33,111 bases of DNA from an uncultured Bdellovibrionales bacterium (GTDB taxonomy: Bacteria > Bdellovibrionota > Bdellovibrionia > Bdellovibrionales > UBA1609). The position numbers and the translations under genes were made by a program. This document shows, piece after piece, positions 18,041 to 28,036 of the stretch. The stretch covers positions 1 to 33,111 of the forward strand of contig CALGWV010000025.1 in the NCBI GenBank assembly GCA_937936325.1, read 5' to 3'. The notes under the pieces are model-generated. The model was not told the DNA's origin and searched no databases. It saw only the letters and a program-made list of their open reading frames with translations. Each line of letters begins with the position of its first letter. Within the stretch, counting starts at the first letter, position 1.

Positions 18041-19576
18041 ATGTCTAAATTTAACTATATAACGACCCCGCTTTATTATGTGAACTCTAAGCCACACCTT
18101 GGGACGGCCTATACGACTCTTATAGCCCAAAGCCTGAAACGCTATAAGCAGCTTCTGGGTGAAGAGGCCTACCTGCTCACTGGAGTGGATGAGCACGGAC
18201 AAAAGATTCAAGAAAAAGCGAAGGAAAGGGGCATAGAACCTCAAGCTCACTGTGATGAGATGTCCAAATCATTTGAAGAGGCTTGGAATCAGCTTGAAAT
18301 CAAAACGGATCAGTTTTACAGAACTACAGATGAAGAGCATAAAACTCAGGTTCAACAGGCTTTGCAAAGCTTGTTTGATAAAAACCTGATTGAAGCTCGT
18401 GCTTATGAAGGATGGTACTGTCCTGGAGATGAAATATTCTATCCTGAGAAAGATCTTGTCGATGGCAAAAGCCCTACCGGAAAAAAAGTGGAACGCATCT
18501 CAGAAAAAAATTACTTTTTCAAAATGTCAAAGTTCCAAAAACAATTAATTGAGCATATTGAAGCTCATCCCAATTATTTACTTCCAAAATATCGAGCTAA
18601 TGAAATACTTTCTTTCTTAAAAAACCCCCTTGAAGATTTAAGCATCAGTCGCCCCAAAACAAGAATCAACTGGGGGATTGAACTCCCCTTTGATAATGAG
18701 CATGTAACCTATGTTTGGTTTGATGCTCTTTTAAATTATGCTTTTGGAGCTGGGGCTTTAAATTCTGACAAACAGGAACAGTTTGAAAAATTTTGGCAAA
18801 ATGGAAATGTCATTCACCTTATAGGTAAAGATATTTTATTGACCCATTCTATCTACTGGACTTCGATGCTTATGGCCTTAGAGCTTCCACTTCCAAATAC
18901 TATATTTGCCCATGGGTATATTTTAAATTCAGATAATGAAAAAATGTCAAAATCTCAGGGCGCCACTTTAGACCCTCTAGTTTTAGCAGAAAAATTTGGT
19001 GCTGAGAGTTTAAATTACTACCTAAATAGCGCCATAAGATTAGGGAACGACGCCCCCTTTTCAGAAGAGCTTTTTATACAAAAAATAAACGTGGATTTAT
19101 CTAATAATATTGGAAACCTTTTAAGTCGGACTACAAATTTAATTGCCAAAAATTATGAGGGTCAACTTAACCCAGAAGTCGTCCCCAAAGACGCACTCTC
19201 AATAGAGTTAAAAAGCAGTGGGCTCAAGCTTTATGTCAAGCTTGTTAAGCACATTGAGAGTTTTGAAATCAGCCAAGCTATTGATGAGATCATCGTTTAT
19301 TTAAACCAAGCCAACCAATACTTAGAGCACCACTCCCCATGGAAGTTGGTAAAAACTGACAAAATCCAAACCGAGCCTATATTACTTTATGCTCTTGAAT
19401 CACTAAGACTGGCGGCGAGTTTTTTAGAGCCACTGATGCCAAAAAAAATGCACCAAATCTTTGAAGCCATCAGCTATGATCCCAAACATATCACTGAAGA
19501 TATTAAAAAATGGTCTATTCTCCAATTTGAAGAACCCATTAAAAAAGCCCCCCCATTATTTCCTAGAATTTCTTAA
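18041..19576 (+). CDS. metG: Methionyl-tRNA synthetase
   Basis: 'YITTPLYYVNSKPHLGTAYTT', 'TGVDEHGQKIQEKA', 'YVWFDALLNYAFG', 'KMSKSQGATLDP' (KMSKS). ORF track opens upstream at 18002. Confidence 0.96.
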   Translation: MSKFNYITTPLYYVNSKPHLGTAYTTLIAQSLKRYKQLLGEEAYLLTGVDEHGQKIQEKAKERGIEPQAHCDEMSKSFEEAWNQLEIKTDQFYRTTDEEHKTQVQQALQSLFDKNLIEARAYEGWYCPGDEIFYPEKDLVDGKSPTGKKVERISEKNYFFKMSKFQKQLIEHIEAHPNYLLPKYRANEILSFLKNPLEDLSISRPKTRINWGIELPFDNEHVTYVWFDALLNYAFGAGALNSDKQEQFEKFWQNGNVIHLIGKDILLTHSIYWTSMLMALELPLPNTIFAHGYILNSDNEKMSKSQGATLDPLVLAEKFGAESLNYYLNSAIRLGNDAPFSEELFIQKINVDLSNNIGNLLSRTTNLIAKNYEGQLNPEVVPKDALSIELKSSGLKLYVKLVKHIESFEISQAIDEIIVYLNQANQYLEHHSPWKLVKTDKIQTEPILLYALESLRLAASFLEPLMPKKMHQIFEAISYDPKHITEDIKKWSILQFEEPIKKAPPLFPRIS

Positions 19577-19629
19577 GCTTGGACGCAGCTTGTTCAAGCC
19601 TCACCCTTCCTATTTGATATGATCTACCT

Positions 19630-20241
19630 ATGAGTGAATTTATTGCATTTGATTTAGAAACTACAGGTATGGTTCCAGGCGTAGACCAAATCGTTGAAGT
19701 TGGAGCTGTAAGATTTATCGATGGAAAACCTATAAATCACTTTGCCTCCCTTGTGGATCCACTGAGAAGTATCCCGGCAGGGGCTTCTCGTGTGAACGGC
19801 ATCACTGATGACATGGTCAAAGGTAAGCCTACAATAGATACTCTACTCAATAATTTTTCTGATTATTGTGGAGACACCCCCCTTGTGGCCCATAACGCTA
19901 ATTTTGATTATCAATTTTTACTCAGTGACTATAAAAAATTTGAAGAACTCACTCCCACTGGAATTGTTTTTGACACCTTACCTATCTCTAGAAAAACCCT
20001 CCCTGGACTTTTTAACTACAAACTGGCCACCATTGCCAAACATCTAAATATTGAGACCGGTGTTTTGCATAGAGCTGACGATGATGCCAGGTATTGCGGA
20101 TTTGTTTTTCACAAGCTTATTGTTCAGATTTTTGGCGCTACTGCCACGCCTAACTGGGAAAGACTTATTGAGATTTCAGGACGAAAAAAACTCATGTTTC
20201 CACATATCACGAAACAACCAAAACAACTGGGCTTATTTTAA
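19630..20241 (+). CDS. DnaQ-like 3'-5' exonuclease (DNA pol III epsilon family)
   Basis: 'FIAFDLETTGMVPGVDQIVEVGAVRF', 'PLVAHNANFDYQFL', 'HRADDDARYCG' (ExoI/II/III motifs). Confidence 0.9.
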   Translation: MSEFIAFDLETTGMVPGVDQIVEVGAVRFIDGKPINHFASLVDPLRSIPAGASRVNGITDDMVKGKPTIDTLLNNFSDYCGDTPLVAHNANFDYQFLLSDYKKFEELTPTGIVFDTLPISRKTLPGLFNYKLATIAKHLNIETGVLHRADDDARYCGFVFHKLIVQIFGATATPNWERLIEISGRKKLMFPHITKQPKQLGLF

Positions 20242-20256
20242 TCAGTGCCCCGACAA

Positions 20257-22830
20257 TTAGCCGTAAATAACCTCAGCGATTTGTTTTTGGAAAAGCCTTT
20301 GAGACAATTTTAGAATATCTTCTGAGGTCACAGCTCTGACTTTTTCTGCCCAGGCTAAATGGTCTAAAGGAGAATTGCCGTACAAAGTATCAAAGCACGC
20401 CGATTGATTTCTAAAAGATGAGCGTTGCAGCTGGCTCACAAAATTCCCAATAATATAATTCTTGGTTCTCTGCAGTTCATCCTCTTTTATTGTTTCTTGA
20501 GTGAGTTTTTGAATTTCTTCCGCCATACCCAAAAGAGCATCTTGTTTTTTTTCAGGAGAACAGGACATATAAGTCATAAAAATTCCAGCCTCTAGCCCCT
20601 CTAACCTTAAGGGTGCCACAGAGTAGGCCAATGATTTGTTGTCGCGTAGATTCAGGAACAGACGTCCCCCTTGTCCTGACAATAAACCTTCAATGACATC
20701 TAACACAGGCATGAGCTCATCGTTCATTTTCAAGCTAGGGTAAGCTTGCAAAAGATGAGACTGCTCTTTCCCAGTTTCCTGAGAAAATCGAACATTATCC
20801 GAAATTTTATAAGTTTCAAAAGCTACTGATTTATTATTTTTAAATTGCCCTAGTTGCTGTTCAAAGTCTCGAACCAGGGCTGTTTTATTTTGAATATTTC
20901 CTGACAAACAAATGACTTTTGGACCTTGATCATAATGAGATTCAACGAAACTCTGCAAATCACTTGAAGTGAGCTGCCCTAAAGAATCTTCTGCACCTAG
21001 AGGATCCTGACCATAATAATGATCTTTGAATAGGAGCTCTAAAAGCTTAAGGTATCCCATTTGTAGAGGCTGATCTAAACGTCCTTTTCTTTGTTGTTCG
21101 ATCATTTGCTTTTCTCGATCTAACACCTCAGCGGTCACATGAAAGTCTTCCAGAGCTTTCTGGAAACAATCCAAAAATACTTTTTTCTGGCTCGGCAAGA
21201 AATTAAAACTTAAACCCATACTATGTCGCCCTGTAAATGAACTCAGATGAAAACCTTTTCTTTCTTTAAGTTCATTAAATTCATTTTCTGACATGGATTT
21301 ATAACTTCGCGGCCATGATCTAGACAGTAAAGTCTCTAGGCCTTGAGCTTTTTTTAATTTTTTACTCCCACCTAGAAAAGCAAGACTTCCATGAACATAA
21401 GGAGTATTGAGTGTAGGATAAAGTATGAGTTGGACTGCATCTGTGAGCTGTATCAACTCTGGTTTTTCAGAGCTTTTAGACAATGAAATTGAGATAGGAT
21501 TTAATTGAATTGATTCGTGCGGAGACGATGGGTTCGCATTTTTTAGAGAGTCCCACTTTTGAAGTAATGTTTTATTATCAATGCTTTTAATTTCTTTTGA
21601 ATTGATGTTTAATGTACAATTTTGATTTAAAATCCATTTTTCAAATATTTCTATAAGCCCTTTGGGAGTTAATGTTTTTAACTCTTCTAATTGTTTTTCA
21701 AAAGCCAAAGGATCATCGTGGTAAAAGTAAGAACTAGACAAACTCTCGGCATACCCGCCTGCTGTTTCTAAGCTTTGCACCTGCCCTAAACTAAACTGCA
21801 TCAGTGCCTTTTGAAACTCATCTTCATGCAAACCTTCGGTTTTGAGTTTTTTAAGTTCACAAATGATTTCATCGTAGACTAAGGAATAATCAAGATCTTG
21901 CCCTTTAAAACTGATTGCAAAAAATCCATCGGACCGACTCGTATATACACTTGCAGATAGACTTTGAACTAATGATTTTTCAAGTTTAATTTTCTTATAT
22001 AACCTAGAGCTCGCCCCCTGCCCCAGGACAAATGCTAAAAACTCTAAGCCTAAAATATCTGAATCATTCACCTGGGGCAGCTTCCAAGAAACATATGCTG
22101 AACTTTTTTGAAAGTTATGCTCTTTAACCGTGATTTTTTTTTCAAGCATATCAATAGTGATTGGAGAGGACTCCTCCAGTTTGCCAAAATCACCTTCTAA
22201 TCCAAAGTGGGTTTGAATTAACTCCTTAGCTTCCTCTTCATCAAAACCACCACTTAAAGTCAAAAATGAGTTTTTTGGCTGATACCTAAGCTTAAAATAA
22301 TCCCTCACTTGCTGAGCCGTATAGGCTCGAATCTGGTCTTCATAACCTATCACTGGGTGTGCGTAAGCTGTCCCTTCATAAACTCCAGAAAATAGCGATC
22401 TTATACTCATCCTGGGCTCAGAGTCCTCACCTTGTTTTAATTCTTCTATGACCACTTCTTTTTCGTCTTCTATATCTTTATTTCTAAAAAGTGGAAAACT
22501 CATCATATCGGATAACAACGCCAATCCTGCTTTAAGGTGCTCTTTAGGAAGATTAAAATAATAAACAGTGTGATCAAAAGTGGTGTAGGCATTGAGACTG
22601 CCTCCCATGGACTCGATCTGGGTGGCTACAGCCCCTACTTCAGGGACATTTTTAGAGCCTTTAAAAAACATATGTTCGATAAAGTGACTGATTCCCTGCT
22701 CTCCTTTTTTCTCGTGAATGCTCCCAGTTTTTACTAAAAGTTGCATTCTCAGCATTGGAGAGTCTGCAATAGGGGCCAATATAACTTCTCTTCCATTAGA
22801 AAGTGGGTATTGTAAAACAGAATGGCTCAT
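20257..22830 (-). CDS. M16 family zinc peptidase (two M16 halves)
   Basis: 'GISHFIEHMFFKGSKNVPE' (HxxEH); 'YQPKNSFLTLSGGFDEEE' and 'DNKSLAYSVAPLRLEGLEAGIFMTYMSC'. Confidence 0.92.
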   Translation of the reverse strand: MSHSVLQYPLSNGREVILAPIADSPMLRMQLLVKTGSIHEKKGEQGISHFIEHMFFKGSKNVPEVGAVATQIESMGGSLNAYTTFDHTVYYFNLPKEHLKAGLALLSDMMSFPLFRNKDIEDEKEVVIEELKQGEDSEPRMSIRSLFSGVYEGTAYAHPVIGYEDQIRAYTAQQVRDYFKLRYQPKNSFLTLSGGFDEEEAKELIQTHFGLEGDFGKLEESSPITIDMLEKKITVKEHNFQKSSAYVSWKLPQVNDSDILGLEFLAFVLGQGASSRLYKKIKLEKSLVQSLSASVYTSRSDGFFAISFKGQDLDYSLVYDEIICELKKLKTEGLHEDEFQKALMQFSLGQVQSLETAGGYAESLSSSYFYHDDPLAFEKQLEELKTLTPKGLIEIFEKWILNQNCTLNINSKEIKSIDNKTLLQKWDSLKNANPSSPHESIQLNPISISLSKSSEKPELIQLTDAVQLILYPTLNTPYVHGSLAFLGGSKKLKKAQGLETLLSRSWPRSYKSMSENEFNELKERKGFHLSSFTGRHSMGLSFNFLPSQKKVFLDCFQKALEDFHVTAEVLDREKQMIEQQRKGRLDQPLQMGYLKLLELLFKDHYYGQDPLGAEDSLGQLTSSDLQSFVESHYDQGPKVICLSGNIQNKTALVRDFEQQLGQFKNNKSVAFETYKISDNVRFSQETGKEQSHLLQAYPSLKMNDELMPVLDVIEGLLSGQGGRLFLNLRDNKSLAYSVAPLRLEGLEAGIFMTYMSCSPEKKQDALLGMAEEIQKLTQETIKEDELQRTKNYIIGNFVSQLQRSSFRNQSACFDTLYGNSPLDHLAWAEKVRAVTSEDILKLSQRLFQKQIAEVIYG

Positions 22831-22923
22831 AAATTATTTCCTTTTGATAAAAATTGTGGGAGTGTGCATTTATACCGCGTCCCCTCTGCACTGATTTGAA
22901 AATCCCTAAGAAGTTTTAATATT

Positions 22924-24081
22924 ATGCAAAGTTTATATGTACATATTCCTCACTGCCTTCAAAAATGTCACTATTGTGATTTTGCTACAGTTTTAAATAC
23001 AGAAGCTCCTGACTTTAAAGACTACTTTGAGTGCCTTAAAAAAGAGCTTAGGAGTCATTCCCAGTCCAAAGCTCCCTTAAGAAGTCTTTACTTCGGAGGA
23101 GGCACACCTTCTCTAGTTCCTTTAAATATTTTAGAAGACTTTATCAACTACACACATAATTTAGGTTATCTCATCGATTCTAAAACGGAAATCACCTTAG
23201 AGATTAACCCAGGAACACTAGACCATAGTGAACTGATTTCATATCTCAAAATGGGGATCAATCGATTTAGCCTCGGGGTACAGAGTTTTAATAATGACTA
23301 TTTAGAAAAAATTGGAAGACTTCATACTTCTCAAAGCAGTATAGAAAGCTTAAAAATTATGGGAGAGCTCAATGTCAACATCAGTGTAGATTTGCTTTAC
23401 TCCCTTCCGAATCAAAGTCTTGAGGATATTCACAAGGATCTGCAAGAATTTAAAAAATTTCCAATTTCTCATATTAGTCCCTATTACCTGACTCTTCCTA
23501 AGTCCCATTTTTTAAATGAGGATCGAAAAGAAGAAACCGATGAAATGGAAGACTTAATCCATGATGAACTCACAAAAGGAAGCTTTAATAGGTATGAGGT
23601 CTCAAATTACGCCCTTGCGGGCTTTGAGTCACAACACAATCAAGTCTATTGGGATCACCTCAACTACCTGGGCATCGGAGTTGGAGCTCACTCTTTTAAC
23701 CCTGAATATGCTCAATTTGGGATTAGGTTTTGGAACTCAAAAAACATCAAAAAATATATGACAGTGAACCATGACAGCCTCGGGGAGTTTAAAGACAGGC
23801 CCAAAGCCAGTTATGAAATTTTGAAGGTCCATGAAGCACTCACGGATTTATGCCATACAGGCCTCAGACAAATTCAGGGTTTTGTCATTGAAGACCGGTT
23901 TCAAAAATTCAACTTAGAGACTCAAAATGAGCTTAAAGTACGATTAAACCAGCTTAAAAAAGAGGCTTATATACAGCATCAAAACAATCATTGGAGCTTG
24001 TCCCCAAAAGGGTTAAAATGGGCCAACAAAGTATTTGAGGCCCTTTATTTTGGACCTCATTATTTAAACACAACAACTTGA
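22924..24081 (+). CDS. hemW: Radical SAM heme chaperone HemW / oxygen-independent coproporphyrinogen oxidase-like protein
   Basis: 'SLYVHIPHCLQKCHYCDF' with CxxxCxxC, 'LYFGGGTPSLVP', 'GINRFSLGVQSFN'. Confidence 0.9.
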   Translation: MQSLYVHIPHCLQKCHYCDFATVLNTEAPDFKDYFECLKKELRSHSQSKAPLRSLYFGGGTPSLVPLNILEDFINYTHNLGYLIDSKTEITLEINPGTLDHSELISYLKMGINRFSLGVQSFNNDYLEKIGRLHTSQSSIESLKIMGELNVNISVDLLYSLPNQSLEDIHKDLQEFKKFPISHISPYYLTLPKSHFLNEDRKEETDEMEDLIHDELTKGSFNRYEVSNYALAGFESQHNQVYWDHLNYLGIGVGAHSFNPEYAQFGIRFWNSKNIKKYMTVNHDSLGEFKDRPKASYEILKVHEALTDLCHTGLRQIQGFVIEDRFQKFNLETQNELKVRLNQLKKEAYIQHQNNHWSLSPKGLKWANKVFEALYFGPHYLNTTT

Positions 24082-24313
24082 AGTAATGGGTTGGATAGTA
24101 CCTGGGTTCTATCTTATACTAGGCGCACTTAGGTTCTCTCTATTTCTGAGGAAGTGATTTTTGAATCAAATTTGATGAGAGAGCCTGAAATACTTGCCCT
24201 AGCACATTTGAAGGTGATCAAATTAAATATAATTAAAAAGAACTCCTCAAAAATAGGGAGAATCTAAGTGTGTTCAGTATAAATAGCCGTTTTCCATAAA
24301 TTGGAGTTTTTAA

Positions 24314-24823
24314 ATGTCAAAAGATAAAACAGAAATTGAGCCTGAGATCAGTTTAGATCCTGTAGTTAAGGAGCCCACCCCAGAAGAGGAACTGGAATCC
24401 GTTAAAAAGGAACACCTTTACTTGAGAGCTGAGTTTGAAAATTTTAAACAGAAATCCATGAGAGAGAAAAGCCAACTCATAAAATTTGGCGCTGAGAGAT
24501 TAGCACGAGACCTTGTCGGTGTTCTAGATATTTTTGAAAAGGCCTTAAGCCTTGAGGTCAACGAAAAAAGTTTACAGGCCTATCAAGAAGGGGTTGAACT
24601 CACTGCCAAGGAACTCCAAAAGGTTCTAGGAGCTAATTTTATTAAAGAAATAAAATGTCTCAAAGAAAAATTTAATCCTGATCTTCACGAAGCTCTTACA
24701 GAAATAGCCACAGATGAAACACCTGAAAATCACATCCACGAAGTCTTTACTCGAGGCTATCAATATCATGATAGACTCTTGAGACCGGCACAAGTTGTTG
24801 TTGCCAAGGCACCCGAGGCTTAA
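24314..24823 (+). CDS. grpE: GrpE nucleotide exchange factor
   Basis: 'LYLRAEFENFKQKSMREK', 'FNPDLHEALTEI', 'GYQYHDRLLRPAQVVVAK'. Confidence 0.96.
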   Translation: MSKDKTEIEPEISLDPVVKEPTPEEELESVKKEHLYLRAEFENFKQKSMREKSQLIKFGAERLARDLVGVLDIFEKALSLEVNEKSLQAYQEGVELTAKELQKVLGANFIKEIKCLKEKFNPDLHEALTEIATDETPENHIHEVFTRGYQYHDRLLRPAQVVVAKAPEA

Positions 24824-24826
24824 CCT

Positions 24827-25654
24827 TTGAATTTTTATGAAACTTTAGGGGTCACACCCCAAGCTAGTGAAGGTGAAATCAAGAAAGCTTATCGTATTCT
24901 TGTAAAAAAGTGGCATCCAGATGCTAACCCTGACGACCCTCAAGCTGCAAAGAAGTTTCTGCAAATACAAGAAGCTTTCACAGCCCTGACCTCTTCTACC
25001 ACCTCCAACCAAAAATCCACTTCTAACTCTCAAGAGCGACCTCAAAAGTCAGCTCAAAAATCGACTCCCACAAAAAAAACAGGGGATCATTTTAAATATA
25101 TTGTTTCTATTAGCTTAGAAGAGGCTGCCGAAGGCTGCACAAAAAGCATTCAATTTATTAAAAATAATAAAGATGGCCAGAGAGAAACAATAAAGCTTTC
25201 CGTCCCCATCCCTCCTGGTGTTGAAAATGCCCAGCTTCTCAAAGTCAGAGGTGAAGGAGAAAGCGGTCAAAAAAAAGATGGAGATCTTTTTGTCCAAGTT
25301 CATATAGAAGAACACCCTCTTTTTAAACAAGAAGGTCGTAATATATACCTGGATCTTCCTTTAAGTCTTGCTGAGGTTTATACAAGCAGTAAGATTAAAG
25401 TTCCTACACTTTATGGTTGGAAAGAGGTCACACTCCCTAAGAATCTGACCTGCAACCAGGTGCTGAGACTCAAATCCAAGGGATATCCTAGACTTGGGGG
25501 CTTTAACAAAGGGGACCAATACATTAAAATTTTATTCGATGTCCCTCAAGAGCTCAGTCCTGAAAATTTAAACACCATTATTGATATTCTTTCAGAACCC
25601 GGAGTTTTGAAAACAAGATTTAAAGATAAACTTAAAAAAGGTCAGATACTATGA
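24827..25654 (+). CDS. DnaJ-family co-chaperone without zinc fingers (CbpA-like)
   Basis: J domain 'NFYETLGVTPQASEGEIKKAYRILVKKWHPDANPDDP' with HPD; DnaJ C-terminal region; no CxxCxGxG repeats; TTG start. Confidence 0.92.
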   Translation: MNFYETLGVTPQASEGEIKKAYRILVKKWHPDANPDDPQAAKKFLQIQEAFTALTSSTTSNQKSTSNSQERPQKSAQKSTPTKKTGDHFKYIVSISLEEAAEGCTKSIQFIKNNKDGQRETIKLSVPIPPGVENAQLLKVRGEGESGQKKDGDLFVQVHIEEHPLFKQEGRNIYLDLPLSLAEVYTSSKIKVPTLYGWKEVTLPKNLTCNQVLRLKSKGYPRLGGFNKGDQYIKILFDVPQELSPENLNTIIDILSEPGVLKTRFKDKLKKGQIL

Positions 25655-27495
25655 AACTTCTCTTTAGCTTTTTTTGCATTTTATGTCTCACTTCGTGTTT
25701 GACCTTAAACCAAGGCTTAACACAAGCCCCACCTCAAACACCTGTAGAAAATTCAGAATTTAAAAACTTGAGTATGATTCAAATTGATGATTGGATTCAA
25801 AAAAATCCCACACACTCAAAAGCTCCCGAGGCTTTATACATATTGGCAAAAAAGCTTGAGAAAAAACAAGATTTTAGACGGGCACAAAAAGCCTATCGCC
25901 GCATGACTCTACTGCCTCAATCACAGCCGTTGTATAAATTTCTTGGCCACTTGAATTCAGCACAAATTGACTCAAAAAATAATAAACTTGAAGAGGCTCG
26001 TATAAATTTAGATGCAGCTTCCCAATTTGCTGCGACAGACAATCAACTTATAAAAGTGTTGATCGAGCAAGAAGATATATTCAATAAGTTTAAAAAAAAT
26101 AAAGCCTTGTTTCAAATCTATGCAAAACAAGAAGAGTTTGGATTGAATAAAGCCAGCCAAATTCAAAATCTTATCTCAAGCCAAGCCTCGTTTAATGAGG
26201 TTCAAGAGTTTGAAAAATTAAATAACAATAAAAATTATTTACCTTGGATTTACCAACGTCTAAAAAAAGAATACAGTTTAAACTTCAATCATGCTCAAGC
26301 ACAAAAATACAGCCAACTTTTAAACAATGAAATGCAAAATGAAACTCAACTCACTGATACTAAAGACGACCAAGTTGGGCCCGTGGTTTTTAAAAATAAA
26401 ATCGGAGTTCTTCTGCCTTTAACCGGTAAGCACAAAATCATCGGGGAAGCCTTCCTCCACGGACTCCAAGATGGTCTTGGCATTAGTCAGGGGCAAAACT
26501 TTCAACTCATAATTAAAGATACTGAATCCTCAACTCATAAAACATTAATGTTAGCTCAAGAATTACTAAGCACAGAAAGTGTGTCCCTTCTTGTAGGTGG
26601 AGTCTTAGGTCACAATGAAAAAGTCCTCTCGGAATTCTCAGAACTGAATTCTTTGAGCTTTATTTCATTATCACAAAATCCGTTGCTAGAAAAAAAATGG
26701 TCTTTTTCCAGTCAATTTAGCAAATTTGATAGCGCCTACGCCAGCTTAAAACAACTCCACGAAACCAAAGGTATTGCTAAAATAGCTATATTATATCCAG
26801 AAGATAATTTTGGCTTTGCCTATAAAAAAGCTTTCGAAGATGCTGCCAAAAAATTAGGATTAATGACCACTCACTCAGAGCCCTACAGTTTAAAGAAAAA
26901 AACTCTCAATAAAGCTCTTCGAGTAATTTCACAAAGAAACCCTGGCCAAAGACGTCAAGAGTACTACTCAGGCATGAGCCGTTGGAAGAAAAAATATAAA
27001 AATGCAAGATCCAAACCCCAGCCAGAAGAAGTTCTTTCGCCTATTCTGGACTTTGATGCACTCATAATTGCAGACGTGGCTAAACCCTCGGCCATTATTT
27101 CTGCCAATCTTGCACTTTTTGATATCGATGGAATTGATATAGTGGGAACCCATCTTTGGGAAGCTGAAAGTTTAAAAAGAATTGGCCGTGACTATGTTAA
27201 AGGGGCTATTTACTCTAGTTTTTTAAACCCCTCCCAAGACCAAAGTTGCTACGCAAAAACTAAAGAGCAATTTTCTCCTCAAGAAATGACTTTTGTAGTG
27301 CAATCTTTTGATATAGGCAGCTGGATTGCTTCAGGTTTAAATGCTCTTAGCAATCCGCAGGTTCATTCAGGATCCATCTTGAATTCTCTAAAGAACCCAA
27401 AGAGCAGAGATCTTCCCTTTGGATGCTTTGATCGGATTGTCATGAGCCCAGAACATCAACTCAAAAGAAAAGCTTTCACTCAGACTGTTCAATAA
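25651..27495 (+). CDS. Lipoprotein with periplasmic-binding-protein-like domain (LpoA-like PBP activator)
   Basis: Lipobox 'CILCLTSC'; TPR-like N-terminus; 'IGVLLPLTGKHKIIGEAFLHGLQDGLG' and 'IAILYPEDNFGFAYKKAFEDAAKKLG'. Confidence 0.8.
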   Translation: MKLLFSFFCILCLTSCLTLNQGLTQAPPQTPVENSEFKNLSMIQIDDWIQKNPTHSKAPEALYILAKKLEKKQDFRRAQKAYRRMTLLPQSQPLYKFLGHLNSAQIDSKNNKLEEARINLDAASQFAATDNQLIKVLIEQEDIFNKFKKNKALFQIYAKQEEFGLNKASQIQNLISSQASFNEVQEFEKLNNNKNYLPWIYQRLKKEYSLNFNHAQAQKYSQLLNNEMQNETQLTDTKDDQVGPVVFKNKIGVLLPLTGKHKIIGEAFLHGLQDGLGISQGQNFQLIIKDTESSTHKTLMLAQELLSTESVSLLVGGVLGHNEKVLSEFSELNSLSFISLSQNPLLEKKWSFSSQFSKFDSAYASLKQLHETKGIAKIAILYPEDNFGFAYKKAFEDAAKKLGLMTTHSEPYSLKKKTLNKALRVISQRNPGQRRQEYYSGMSRWKKKYKNARSKPQPEEVLSPILDFDALIIADVAKPSAIISANLALFDIDGIDIVGTHLWEAESLKRIGRDYVKGAIYSSFLNPSQDQSCYAKTKEQFSPQEMTFVVQSFDIGSWIASGLNALSNPQVHSGSILNSLKNPKSRDLPFGCFDRIVMSPEHQLKRKAFTQTVQ

Positions 27496-27522
27496 ATAAC
27501 TAGATGCCATGAACATTCACAT

Positions 27523-27628
27523 GCCCACTACGAAAAGCATCTCAAGTCGAAACTTGAGTGGGCGCTGGCAAAACTAAGCTCGACTGAGTTTGAACTCAAG
27601 CCTTCACTTAGTTTTGCCTGTGCTCACT
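27523..27628 (+). promoter_or_regulatory. Candidate structured RNA with alternative hairpins between the LpoA-like gene and lon
   Basis: CTCAAGT-CGAA-ACTTGAG; GCCCACT(27523-27529)/AGTGGGC(27557-27563); AGTGGGCGCTGGCAAAACTAAG(27557-27578)/CTTAGTTTTGCCTGTGCTCACT(27607-27628). Confidence 0.5.
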
Positions 27629-27690
27629 CTAATTTCTTGTGACCTGTTTTTCTCATTGGGACAAATGAATGTCCAAGGGTCACTAAATAT

Positions 27691-27728
27691 AGTGTCTATT
27701 TATTTTTTATGACATATATATAGACACT
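27691..27728. promoter_or_regulatory. Inverted repeat upstream of lon
   Basis: AGTGTCTAT (27691-27699) and ATAGACACT (27720-27728), 9-bp perfect arms. Confidence 0.5.
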
Positions 27729-28036
27729 CGTAATTTGTTATTTCTTTTTAAATTCAAAATCTAAACCTCGCTCCAGGGATCTGGATTTATACAGTTGAGT
27801 TTGGTATCCCACTCATCTAAGTCAAACTGAGTACAGCCACTTTGATAGAAATCGCCTCTAAGCCAGTCCCACCCAACTATACGAAGGCCCCCTTCTTAAG
27901 TTTATTTGGTCTAGAGTTTTTAAATCCAATTAACTTTTGAAAACTCAGCTCCGATATATTGTTATAGAGCCTAAAAAGCACGGATCAATATTTGATTTAT
28001 GGAATTCATCTTGGGCTTTGATCACTCGGAGGATAA

